DNA of 15,157 nucleotides from Cochliopodium minus (Eukaryota > Discosea > Himatismenida > Cochliopodiidae). The DNA lies in contig JAMYWO010000083.1 in NCBI GenBank assembly GCA_024220525.1, forward strand, positions 6,734 to 21,890. The letters run 5' to 3'. Made by a program: the position numbers and the translations under genes. The stretch's first letter is position 1. Each line of letters begins with the position of its first letter. Below the pieces are notes generated by a model. It saw nothing but the letters and a program-made list of their open reading frames with translations, was not told the origin of the DNA and ran no database searches. Shown in pieces: positions 1 through 10,500 of this stretch.

Positions 1-24
1 ACATTATAATGGTATTATTTGAAT

Positions 25-451
25 TTAATTCTTTACAATCCCTATCTTCTTGAGGAATACTTGGCTTTCCATCCTTGAGATCAAGATTTTGAAGAATAAA
101 ATGGAGAATATCAGATCAATTATGGAAAACAAGATGAAGGTATTCTCAAGTTTAGTTACAGAGGTGGTCATATTATTTGCTCTTATCAACATATTTCTTA
201 ATTGAGAATTTTCTTCGAGTTCATTTAACAAATTATCTTGATTTTCTTCATCTTCATCTATACTCCTTTATATTAATTATATAAAGGAGATTTTTTGCTA
301 TTAGAATGATGGTTTCAAATTTTCATGTTTACCAGTCTATTTTTAAATTTTTTTCTATCCCTATTGCTCTTAGATTATTAGGATAATTTATCACTATAAT
401 TGGATCGAAATTTAATTTTGATGCTTCCTCATCAGTTTGATCATTTATCAT
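25..451 (-). CDS. Unrecognised 119-aa protein with C-terminal hydrophobic segment, two exons
   Basis: I do not recognise the family. The model is exon 1 at 451-333 and exon 2 at 265-25 on the minus strand, joined across a 67-nt GT-AG intron (332-266, phase 2). The junction codon is TGG and the frame stays open on both sides, ending in TAA. The start is the first ATG after an upstream in-frame stop. Residues 1-40 are mixed polar. Residues 43-65 are very acidic and helix-prone (a possible short coiled coil, with D/E runs and LLNELEE). Residues 82-102 are strongly hydrophobic (FILFSIIDLIFSILFF) but include Asp90 and Lys99. A basic tail of 17 residues follows. This could be a tail-anchored or single-pass membrane protein, or just an amphipathic helix. 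The gene is divergent from ALG13 across 134 bp. Intron phase matching is the main support for it being real. Confidence 0.55.
263..289. repeat. Perfect 11-bp inverted repeat with 5-nt loop over a 3' splice site
   Basis: CTCCTTTATAT and ATATAAAGGAG flank a 5-base loop and form a perfect hairpin. On the minus strand it spans the end of the intron and the first bases of exon 2 of the upstream gene, so the acceptor AG (267-266) lies inside the stem. Confidence 0.8.
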
Positions 452-585
452 CTCTCAAATTTTTTTTTTAAATTTATTTTGAATCAAAAAACAAAGGATG
501 AATTTGAAATTATGCATCATTTTTGCGATACATTTCAAGTAAATTCTTTTTCTTTGAAATAGATAAAATATTTAAAAAAAAAAAA
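452..585. promoter_or_regulatory. Shared intergenic region between two divergent genes
   Basis: This 134-bp AT-rich spacer lies between the start codons of the minus-strand gene (451) and ALG13 (586), so both promoters and both 5' UTRs must fit here. It contains T- and A-runs (the A-run ends right at the ALG13 ATG) and a slightly more complex core around 481-540. I see no convincing TATA box or named factor site. Assignment as a bidirectional promoter is from position only. Confidence 0.45.
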
Positions 586-1270
586 ATGAATAATGTATTT
601 ATAACAGGTAAAAAGATTGAATATTTTACTTCCTAATTTAATTTCACATCCCATCATTCCAATATCATCAATATTTTAAAAGTTGGAACAACAAATTTTG
701 ATAAATTGATCAGTATTGTTGATTCAAAAGAATTCAAACAAGCATTGAAAGAGAAAGGTTATAATGGATTGACAATACAATATGGAAATGGAAAATATAT
801 ACCTTCTAATTTAAATAATGATGAATCAGATGTCTTCAAATTCAACTGTTTTGATTTAAAACCATCTATTGCTGAAGATTTCGATCAATCAAACCTGATA
901 ATTGGACATGCTGGTGCTGGAACATTGATGGAAGCATTAAGAAAGAATAAGAAAGTTATTGCTGTGATAAATGAAGGTATTTTTTTTTTAATAGTAATCA
1001 TATTTGCTCATCAAATTATTTAAAAAGGTCTAATGGATAATCATCAAAGAGAAATTGCAGATGAAATGCAAAAAAATGGTAAAAATTAAATTTACTCTTT
1101 ATATTATTGACAAATTTCACTCAAAAAAAAAAGGTTATATTTTCACAAGCAAACCAGAAAATCTAATTGAAAATCTCAAAAAATTCAACATTGATGAATT
1201 GAAACCTTTGCCAGAATTTAATCCTTTGGTTTTCTCAAATTATCTTGATTCTTATTTAGGATTCAAATAA
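586..1270 (+). CDS. ALG13: UDP-N-acetylglucosamine transferase subunit ALG13
   Basis: This is the catalytic half of the Alg13-Alg14 transferase, which adds the second GlcNAc to dolichyl-PP-GlcNAc on the cytosolic face of the ER during N-glycan precursor synthesis. Alg13 itself is soluble and is held at the membrane by Alg14. Four exons (586-607, 683-976, 1028-1078, 1134-1270) give 167 aa. All three introns (75, 51 and 55 nt) are phase 1. Family hallmarks are the N-terminal VGTTNFDKL (residues 8-16), the GT28-type nucleotide-sugar site IIGHAGAGTLMEAL with His83-Thr88, and the LMDNHQREIADEM motif just after intron 2. Length matches short Alg13 proteins. The 22-nt first exon is needed to supply the beta-strand MNNVFIT before VGTT, which fixes the start. 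There is no membrane segment and no extra C-terminal domain such as the OTU domain of the long animal form. The Alg14 partner is not in the window. Confidence 0.93.
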
Positions 1271-1463
1271 GATTTTTTTTTTTCATCAAGTGTTGTATAA
1301 TCGTCATTAAATTAATTGGCGCATTTTTTTTTTTTTATTTTTTTTTTTTATTCATAAACGTTGGTAAATAAATACATAATGTGATAATAATAACGTTATT
1401 TAATTAAAATTAAAAAAATTGCTGAGTTTTAAATTACTCTGAAGGCACAATTGAAGCAATAAA
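1271..1463. promoter_or_regulatory. ALG13-to-MPS1 intergenic spacer with candidate poly(A) signal
   Basis: The 193-bp spacer contains T-rich runs, an AATAAA at 1367-1372 about 97 nt past the ALG13 stop, and a 12-bp palindrome AATAACGTTATT at 1389-1400 about 65 bp upstream of the MPS1 start. Function is not shown. The hexamer may be chance in such AT-rich DNA. Confidence 0.3.
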
Positions 1464-4292
1464 ATGAGCATATATAATGAAAATAAAGAGAATAAGATAA
1501 ACTATGTAGTTCAAAAATATGCAACACCAAACAACACTGAAAAATCAAAACTTCAATCACAATCAGTAAATAAACTTCAATCCACCAAAACAACTGATAA
1601 AATGGCATTCTCTGTACAAAAAAGCACAATTCTCCAAAGTAAATCTACATTATCTGAACGTAAATCAGATCGACCATCATCTGAAATGAAATACAATGAG
1701 AATAGAGGTATGGATAGGAAAACATCTGAAGTTCTTGCTTGGGATTCTCCTCTTCCTGAATTGGATACTCATCTCTGTGAAGAAAGAGAAAACATGCTTG
1801 CAAATAGGAGGATAGATGATCCTGTATGGTGGGAAGAATTTATAAAGAGTGAGATGAAATATATGGACATTATTGACAAAAAAAAAATAAAAAAGAATGG
1901 ATCAATTCAGACATTATTCAAAAGAACATCCAATGAAGCTATAAAGAATGTTGGATATAAAGAACCAAAAGATAGGGAAGAAGCATTGACCATTTTGAGG
2001 ATATGGAGATATCATATGACCTCATTTTCGATTATAGAAAGGAGAAGCATATTCAAGAGAATGAAAAGCAACAATATAGGAATAAATTTGCCCAATTTTT
2101 ATATTTTATACTCTGAATTAGAAAGGAAGGAAAATATCGAGAAAGCAAAGAAGATATTGGAGAAAGGAATCAATATATTGACAGAAAAGAATGATAAGCA
2201 AAAATTGATGGAAGAAATCAAAAAGATAAATTTGCACGAATCCTCCAAGATTCCGACTACGAGACAACCATTTTCAGTGAGGAAATTGGATAAAGAAGAT
2301 AGTAATAGCAAGACAAAACCAAACAATAGTATGAGTAAGATCACTGATAGAAATAATGAGATCATCAAAAGCAATAACAAGAATAAAAGTTATTCAATGA
2401 TTGAAAATTTGAAAAAGATTTCAAAAATAGAAGAGGAGACAAATTTGGGAGATAATTTTCTTCCAGCAAATGAACCATCTTTGAATTTATCTTTGGAGGC
2501 TGAAGATGATCTTGAATTACCAGAACCTCCAAAATTATCATTCATGAGTGAAAATGAAAAGGTGATCAATAATAAAGATAATAAGCAAATCTCTTCATTA
2601 GATAGAAAGTCAAGTAAATCTCCTCCAGGAACTCTACAAATGAATCAAAAAGAAGAGAAAATCCTCCCCAAATATCGACCAATAATACCTATCACACCAT
2701 TGCAAGAGCCCAAATCCACTTCATTGAGCAAATCACCTCCACAGCGAGTATTGAGCAATATGGTGCATATTGAAAAGGAACCAATCAAACCATCATCACC
2801 CATGTTGAGAAGCAATACAAATCAAACCCACAATAAACAATTGGCACCACAGTTGAATGTAGAACCCAAACATTCTCCTTCATATAATTCTCTGAACAAA
2901 AATACATCAACATCTCCTGTTAATTCATCCATCACTCCATCTATTACAAGCAAAAACAAAACTAATCCTTTGAATTCTTCTAATCAAACTTACGTATCAG
3001 AGTTCAACGGCAACAAATCTTCTCCCCTCAACAACTCTCAATTCACAAAAAGCGAGGAGAACATCACACCACCCAACAACATCACCAGCGAAAGTATGTA
3101 TAACCACAGCTCTGTGAAGAACAACAGCAGAAATAGTAATCATAATAATAGTGGTAATCACAGTAACAATAGTAATAATAGTAATAGCAATAATAGTAGT
3201 AATAGTAGCGGCAAAAGACCATCAAACCCAGAATCTTATAACAACAATAATAATAGTAGTAATAATAAAAATAATAATAATAACAATAACAACTCGAAAA
3301 ATCAAACCGATTCATCTCCCAATGCATTAGAAACTTTGAGAAACAACTCTAAGATCATCACTGTCCTTGGCAAACAATACGTCACCCTTCAGACCATTGG
3401 TAAAGGAGGAAGCTCCGTCGTTTATAAGGTCTTGGATCCCAACCTCTCCATCCTTGCTCTCAAAAAAGTGACCTACGCTAGTGACGAGGAAAGGGATTCT
3501 CTTCTTAATGAGATAAAGATATTGAATACCCTAAAAGGAAACCAACATGTTGTACAACTTAGTGATTACTGTATTATTCACGAAGAAAACAATATCCTCT
3601 TAACAATGGTAAAAAAAAAAAGAGACATTTTAAAAGTTTTTTATTCTTTTTTTTTTTTATTCAAGGAATGTGGTGAATGTGACTTTGCTACTTTGCTCAG
3701 AAATTACGAGAAGAACAACTTGATGGATCTTGTCAACATCCGTTTTTTTTGGAAACAAATGTTGTGTTGTGTCTTTGAGATCTTTAAACACTTTATTGTG
3801 CATGGAGATCTCAAGCCCCAGAATTTCATCTGCAGCAATGGATCCCTCAAACTCATAGATTTTGGAATTGCAAAAGCGATTGAGTCTTCGAAAACCACCA
3901 ATATTTACAGAGAAGATAAAATTGGTACTTTAAACTACATTTCTCCTGAAGCATTGGTAATTTTTTTCAAAAAAACTTTCATTTGATTTTTTTTATTTTT
4001 TTTTTAGTCTGAAGATTCTTCTGGTAAAGTTAAACAAGGAAGAGGAAGTGATGTTTGGAGTCTTGGTTGTATTCTTTATCAAATGGTGTATGGGTTTTCA
4101 CCATTTTCCAAGATCAAAAGCTTGCCTAACAAACTGAGATGTATCGTTGATGATAAGTACTCCATTCCTTATCCTGAGAGCAAATATGATTGTCCTCCCT
4201 TGTATGATACTATGAAGAGATCACTCATTAGAAATCCAAAAAAGAGAGAATCAGTCGAAAATCTTTTGAATCATCCTTTCCTCAAGAAGTAG
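1464..4292 (+). CDS. MPS1: MPS1/TTK-like spindle-checkpoint protein kinase
   Basis: This is a dual-specificity-type kinase of the MPS1/TTK family, which in studied eukaryotes sits at kinetochores, starts spindle-checkpoint signalling and helps error correction. Three exons (1464-3608, 3666-3956, 4008-4292) give 906 aa; human TTK is 857. Both introns (57 and 51 nt) are phase 0. Residues about 115-245 form a TPR-like helical region (DDPVWWEEF, NFYILYSELERKENIEKAKKILEKG), as in TTK and Bub1. Residues about 250-640 are a disordered Ser/Pro/Asn-rich linker. The kinase domain starts near 640: glycine loop IGKGGSSVVYKV (645-656), ATP lysine K667 in ALK, HGDLKPQN with catalytic Asp763 (HGD in place of HRD; TTK has HSD), DFG at 780-782, activation-loop threonines T792, T793 and T803 (KIGTLNYISPEA) that line up with the TTK autophosphorylation sites, then SDVWSLGCILYQMVYG. 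The domain ends at the stop, with no C-terminal extension. All catalytic residues are present, so it should be active. Confidence 0.92.
3118..3303 (+). repeat. Asn/Ser-codon low-complexity tract within MPS1
   Basis: AAT, AAC, AGT and AGC triplets dominate this stretch, giving an Asn/Ser-rich segment (about residues 552-613) just before the kinase domain. The period of three keeps the frame, so it can vary in length without breaking the protein. Similar Asn tracts are common in AT-rich amoeboid genomes. The opposite strand shows an open frame rich in Tyr/Cys, which is only its shadow. Confidence 0.85.
3609..3665 (+). other. 57-nt in-frame, stop-free intron in MPS1
   Basis: The GT-AG intron has phase 0, a length divisible by three and no stop, so the frame remains open if it is retained. 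Removal joins ...ILLTM to ECGECDF..., which restores the family hinge pattern (TTK has MVMECG). Retention would insert 19 residues (VKKKRDILKVFYSFFFLFK) at the kinase hinge, between the two lobes. Confidence 0.85.
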
Positions 4293-4555
4293 AAATTTAT
4301 CTTTTTTTATAATTAATTTTTTAAAATTTTTTTATTTTGGAATAAACATAAAGAAAATTAGCTTTTTCTTTAAAAATTGTAAACATTAATCAATTCCAAT
4401 TTTCTTTTTTTTTCTTTTGATTTTTCCTATTTTCTTTTAAGTAAATTATAAATCAATTTCCATTTTTAGTTCGAATAAAAAAAAAAAAAAAATCTTTTAT
4501 ATTTCAAAGAGCTTTTTGAATTGAACAAAAAAGGGAAAAATAGAAGCTCATAAAA
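4293..4555. promoter_or_regulatory. MPS1-to-USP intergenic spacer
   Basis: This 263-bp AT-rich gap carries an AATAAA at 4341-4346 about 50 nt past the MPS1 stop (candidate poly(A) signal) and T-rich tracts at about 4402-4440. A run of 15 A at about 4477-4491 precedes the USP start by about 65 bp. No named promoter element is evident. Confidence 0.3.
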
Positions 4556-7500
4556 ATGTCAGATAATAATGTTGAAAATATTGGGAATAGCAACGAAAAT
4601 GAACCAGAAAATATGAAAAAGGATGTAAATATAGAATCAAATGAAAATTCAGTCAAATCAGATGATAATAAGGAGGAATTGACAAAAGATAATGGAGAAA
4701 AGAAAGATGATAAAGAAAATGTGAAGGAAAAGGATGAAAAAGAGAATAAGGATGAAAAAACAGATAATGAAGGGGAGAAAGAAGGAGAAAAGAAAGAGAT
4801 GACCGAAGAGGAGAAAAAGAAGGCAATATTTGAAGAAAAGGTGAAAAGGAGATTGGAATTGCTAGATTTCATGGATAAATCGAATTTCAAAAAATATTAT
4901 ACAATGTTAGACGAAGGATTTAGCAGCGACGTAGAATATGTTGTGAAGGAATCAGTAAAAAGAGTGGTGGAAGAATTGACAATCTTTTCTGAAGGAAAAT
5001 TGATAAAGAATGAAGAAAGAACACAATATCTCTCAGATGAAATTGGAAGCTTCATTTCATCTATAATAAGAAGAAAAGATTTGCATGTAGAATCCAAAGC
5101 AATGATGAATCCTGTCCTTCAATATTCTTTGAAAGCAATCTCGATGAATATACATAAAGAAACAAAAGAGATCATCACTGCATTTGGAAGAGTATTTGAG
5201 AAGAGATTTTATCACGTGGAAGATAGCTCATTCATCACTTTCAAAAAGATAAAGGTGGCATATGATTCATCCACAGGGGATAAATATGCATCAGCCAAAA
5301 AGACACAACTTGCTCCAATGTGGGCTGCCAATATCAATTTTTTTGGAGAGAGTGGTGGATTTGATAACATATTGAAGTTACTTTCCAAAGAAGAACCTGA
5401 AAGAATTCAATTGAATGTGATGAAGAATATTCTTCAGACAATGGAGAAGGTATGATTGTATTTATATTTTGAAGATAAATTACAAATAAGGGCTAATTAT
5501 ACTCCAAATATACTTAAATTCATAAAATTTGAATTAATTAAATTTCATATCATTACTTATTCACTTCAATTGTCAAATTAATATCCATTTCATTTCAGAT
5601 CACTGATTCATTCAAAAAAGAATTTGCAACCGAATATATAAAAGAACTCAAGGTGGTTGTCTTCAAACAACTCACCTATTACATAGAAAACATGATGATA
5701 GGAGATAAGATGAATTACAAATTGATCATCGATTACATGAAGAAGATCCTCTTGCCAGTGATGACCGAAGAAGAAATAAGTAACGAATTTCTCTCCTTGC
5801 AGTTAGGAGGAAACTTGAATAACCTCAAATCCACAAACGTTCAAAAAAGAATAGAAGCTCTTCGTTACATCGTCGCCACAGTGGAAAGAACGAAGAAGGA
5901 AACAAAGAAACTCACTTCCACACTTACTTCGTGGTTGATGATGAATAATCCAAGAGAAGAAGAGGAGGAGAAAGAAGTTCCTGTTGATCCAAAGTTTCTC
6001 ACAAACTGGATCATCGAAAACAAAGTTTTGGATTTGCTTTTCGACATCAACGGTCTTCATCCTGAAATTCTCAAGCAAGGTGTCCACATCGCCATCTTCA
6101 TGAAGCAAAGCAACAATTTCAGCAGCAAGTACATCAACATTCTTTGGGAGGCTAGTATCGGGAAGCATGAGTCTGACAGACATGCCCTCTACACTTTCAT
6201 CATGGATCTTTCCAAGCTTTTTGTTATTGAAGACGTCGAGAATGTTTATAGTCTCATAAACAAATTAGAAATCCACCAAATGGACGGAGAGGATCTTTCT
6301 TTTCTTCAATCTTTTTCAATCTTTTCTATCACAAAGTTTTATGTAAAATTTTTCTTTTTTTCCTTTTTTAATTCTCATTTTTTTATTAGTTTCATTTTTT
6401 AATATTATTTTATTTTTTAACTATTTTTCATTTTTTTTCAAATTATTAGAATCCAAAAAATGTTTATGGGATCAAAAACTATTGGGAGTTGATCCAAGAC
6501 AACCCCAAAATTTCAGTAGTTGTTTTTGAGAAAGCTCTTAATAATTTTAAAGAGTTGTTGAAGCTTGGACAACTAACAAACGAATTACCAAAAGTAGCAA
6601 ATTGGTGTATTGAAAATTTGGCCAAGAAACAAAGTGTCCAACAATCTTTATTACTATTGATTGATATTTTTGGTAGAAAAAATTTTTTATTCATATTTTT
6701 TTCATTTTAATTTATATTAATTTTTATTAATTTTTTTTAATATTTTATTTTTAAAAAGAAATTACAGAACCAAAAAAGAAAAGATCAAAGTTGATTGAGA
6801 CTTTGGCTGAGAAAGATAAACTTATTCCCAGATTTTTGGAGGTTGCTGCTGACTACAAAAAATCAGTCAACAAAGAATCAGTGTTAGAAGAAAATGAAAA
6901 AAGCAACAAGTTTGGAAACAAAAAGTTTGGATACAGGGATACCATCTCCATTTTCTTCAATTTTTTGCAAGAGATCATCCAAAACTCTTCCGTTCAATTG
7001 TCTAACGAAGAAATAGATACTATTTGGGGTCTTTTCATTACCAATAGTTACACTGAGGAAGAATCTAGTTGCTGTTTTATATGGTTGGCTGTGAGTACTG
7101 AAGAAGGGGTCTTGTTATTTAAAGACAACATCATTGAGCATGTTTTTGATGTGAAGATGCCTCTTGTGGATGTCAAAACTATGCCTCTCAAAGCTTTGGA
7201 TCTTTTCAGAAAGTATTTCATTCACATCAATGCCAAAAGTGGATCTCTAAAGACCATCAAAGAAGGAAACAGTGAATTTTTTGAAGTAACTTCTGTATTG
7301 AAAGGTATTTATATCTTTTTTTATTAATTATTTGTATTTCATCAATTGTTTTTAAAAAAGGAATAAACAATCTTTGGAAATTTTCTCTTGAAGCTTCTGG
7401 TGATGTTTCAAACTCTTCCATTCAATTTTTGAATCAATTACATCTTAACGTAAAAACTTTTTATTTTTTATAAAGTTTAAATTTATCTTTTTTAGATTAT

Positions 7501-10500
7501 TGAAGACAAAAAGAAACCAAGTGGAGTGAGAGCTTTGTTGATTTCAAAGTGTGTAGAGATAATGGGAGGAAAGGATTCATCTTTGTCAGAAAGATCTTTA
7601 TTTATTTTGAGAAATTTCATTGAACAATATGAAACAGAAACTGAAAAAAGGGAAAATTCAAGCAAATCCACTGAAAAAGAACTGATGAGTTTGAAAATTC
7701 AAATGGATTCTGTCAATTCGATCACATTGGATGAGATATCTCCAAATGAAACAGTTGGAAATTTGAAAAGAAAAGTTTCACAGCAACTAAAAGGAAACAG
7801 TTTGACTCCAATAAACTTGTTTTGGGAAGACAAAGAGCTCAAAGAGAATAACAAGCCACTTTCTTACTATAGAATCGATCAGTCTACTCCTATCTTTGTT
7901 CAGAAGAAGCAACCTTCCATTGTGAACATTGTTGAAGAAATAGAAAACTCTTCTTTTGTTTATGAAACTCTTCAACTTGCTTTCAGAGCTCTCGGATTGA
8001 GACCAAACCTAACTAATGCGAACAAACCTCCAGAGATTCCCACAACTCCCGAAGTAAACCAAAAGAGAACAGTAAAGAAAGTCACCACAGAGGAAGAGGA
8101 TCAAAGTCCTGAATCGATCTTGTCTAACGAAGACAATTTCTCAAAGATGTACAATCTTTTGTTGACGTCTTCTGAAAGTGGAAACACTTCTGTTGCATTG
8201 CAAGTTTGGCTTCTCTTGGACATCTTGCCACTCAACAAAAATTATCTCAAGAAGTTTACTGATCTCTCTTCTGTTACCTGGAACAAGCTCATCGATACAG
8301 AAAGTTCAATCTTGAAACAATTATACCCTTTGAAAGTTTTGAGCGAGATATTTTCTTCATACAAACTTGTTTCTCATAAAGACAGATGGATCTCTTCTTT
8401 TGTTGAAACAGGTGGTTTGTCTCACATTCTTTCTATATTTGGTAAACTCAAAGAACCTCCATCAAAAAACAAAGGAGATGAAGATAACAGCCAGCTTTCA
8501 TATTTTCAATGTGTTTTGTTTCTCCAAACTTGTTTTCAGAACATTTTGTCAAACGAGAATTCTTCTCTTCTCAAAGATTTTGCTAAACATTCTCCTAAAG
8601 ATATCATCCATCAGATCATCACCATCATCTGGAGAGTATCAGAATCTAATCAGAGCGAGATCATGGAAATTTCTGCCAATCTTATTGAGAGCGGAATTTA
8701 TGTTATCAGAGATCTTATTTCCACAGATATCAACTTGTTGGAGCATTTTTACAAGTATGATAATCTCAAAGAATGGTATTATTATTTTTATTTTTACGAA
8801 ATGATCAGATTTAAAAATTTTTAAAAAATAGGATCATGCAAGCATTGTTGAAATCCAATTCAAGTAATGGAACCCATTGTTTGGCTACTAGTTTAACAAC
8901 ATTTTGTTCAAAGATATCTTTGTTATTGTAAATATTTTTTCAATTAGTTTCATTCATTTTTTAAAGTTTTTTTTTTTTTTTAAAATTTCTTTGTTTTTAG
9001 GCAAAAAGAGAAAAAAACAAGTTTTGTTTCACCTTACAATTTCTTTTTGGAGATGATCCTTTCATTTTTGGGAAGCGCAAACGAATACAGAAAGACTTGT
9101 TCAGATTACTTCATGTTTGTTGCCAATCTCATTAAAGGAGTCAAAAAAGTGAAAGAGGGAAACACTTTTGAATGGTTAAAATTGTACACTGACATCATTG
9201 ATGAAGTTTTGAAGCATCCTTGTACTGAGATAGACTCTAACAGAGGAAGTGAAGACAAAGTTTTGATTGGTAAAATGAACATTTTGAGGGCGATCATTGG
9301 CACTGAGCCAAAACTTGTTAAAGATGAAAAATTGGAAGATATCAACAAGAAGATCCTCTTACACATTTACAACAATTGTTTGTTTAAAGTATCTCAAGAG
9401 ATATCTGAACAAGGATTGGATGGAAACAAACCTCCTCATTGCAAGACGAGACAAGCTAGAAACAGTGCCTTCAAGTTGTTGAAAGAATTGTCCAAACATA
9501 ACGAAAAATTGTTTGATATCTGTATGGAGAAGATTTACTCTTCTTGTAGAGAAATTTTGCAAGACAAAGATAATTATCCTGTAAACTTTATGATGTCCAA
9601 CAACAACTGGCAAAGAGATCCCAAAAGCAAAGAGAAATCTACCACTGGATATGTTGGATTGAGGAATCAAGGAGCCACCTGCTACATGAACTCTTTCATG
9701 CAACAAATGTTCACCATTCCACAATTCTGCAAAGGTATTCTTTCTGTTCCTGCATCCGAAAAGTACATCACGCATGAAGAGAAAAAGGAGAGTTACTTTT
9801 ATCAACTTCAAAAGATGTTCAGCTATCTTAGATTCTCCGAACAAATGTTCTTTGATACAAATGCTTTTTGTTACAGTTTCAAGGACTTTGAAGGGAAGCC
9901 AGTTGAGACTGGGAGACAGCAAGATGCAAAAGAGTTTTGTGATAATCTTATGAGCAAGTTGGAGACCACTTTCAAAGATGATTTCGAGAATTGTCAGCTT
10001 TTGAATCAAGTTTTTGGAGGATCTTTGTCGAATCAGTTGATCGGAAAGGAAGAATCTTGTTGCCACGTTCAAACAAGAAGCGAAACTTTTTACACAATAA
10101 GTTTGGAGATTAAGAATCAAGGGGATGTCCACAAATCTTTGGAGCTTTTTGTGCAGGGAGAGATTTTAGATGATGACAACAAGTACTCTTGTTCTCCTTG
10201 TAATGCAAAGAGAAAAACTCTCAAAAGATCTGTTTTCCACAAACTTCCCAACATATTGGTTCTTCACTTGAAAAGGTTTCAATGGGTTTTTGGAGAGGAG
10301 TTGAGAACAGAAAAGGTGAACGATTATTACGAATTTCCGGAGGAATTGAATCTTTATCCTTACACTTCCGAGAATCTCAATCCTAAAAATCTCACTCAAT
10401 CTCAAATGGGGAACATGGGTGGTGGTGATGATCAAGATACTGCTTTTCCTCCTAATTATTACGGTTATGTTCTTTCTGGAGTTGTGATACATCAAGGTGT

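Noticed and set aside
3082-3327. Tyr/Cys-rich minus-strand open frame
   Set aside because: It is the complement of the Asn/Ser codon tract of MPS1.
3957-4007. MPS1 ending at the stop codon just after 3956 (truncated kinase)
   Set aside because: The stop lies inside a GT-AG intron (3957-4007). Splicing adds the conserved SDVWSLGCILYQMVYG lobe and completes the kinase.
4504-4890. Ser/Phe-rich minus-strand frame opposite the USP N-terminus
   Set aside because: It is the complement of the Glu/Lys-rich disordered N-terminus of the USP, so only a composition artefact.
9359-10132. 257-codon open frame on the minus strand opposite the USP catalytic exon
   Set aside because: It is a shadow of a strongly supported coding exon and has no family-like motifs.
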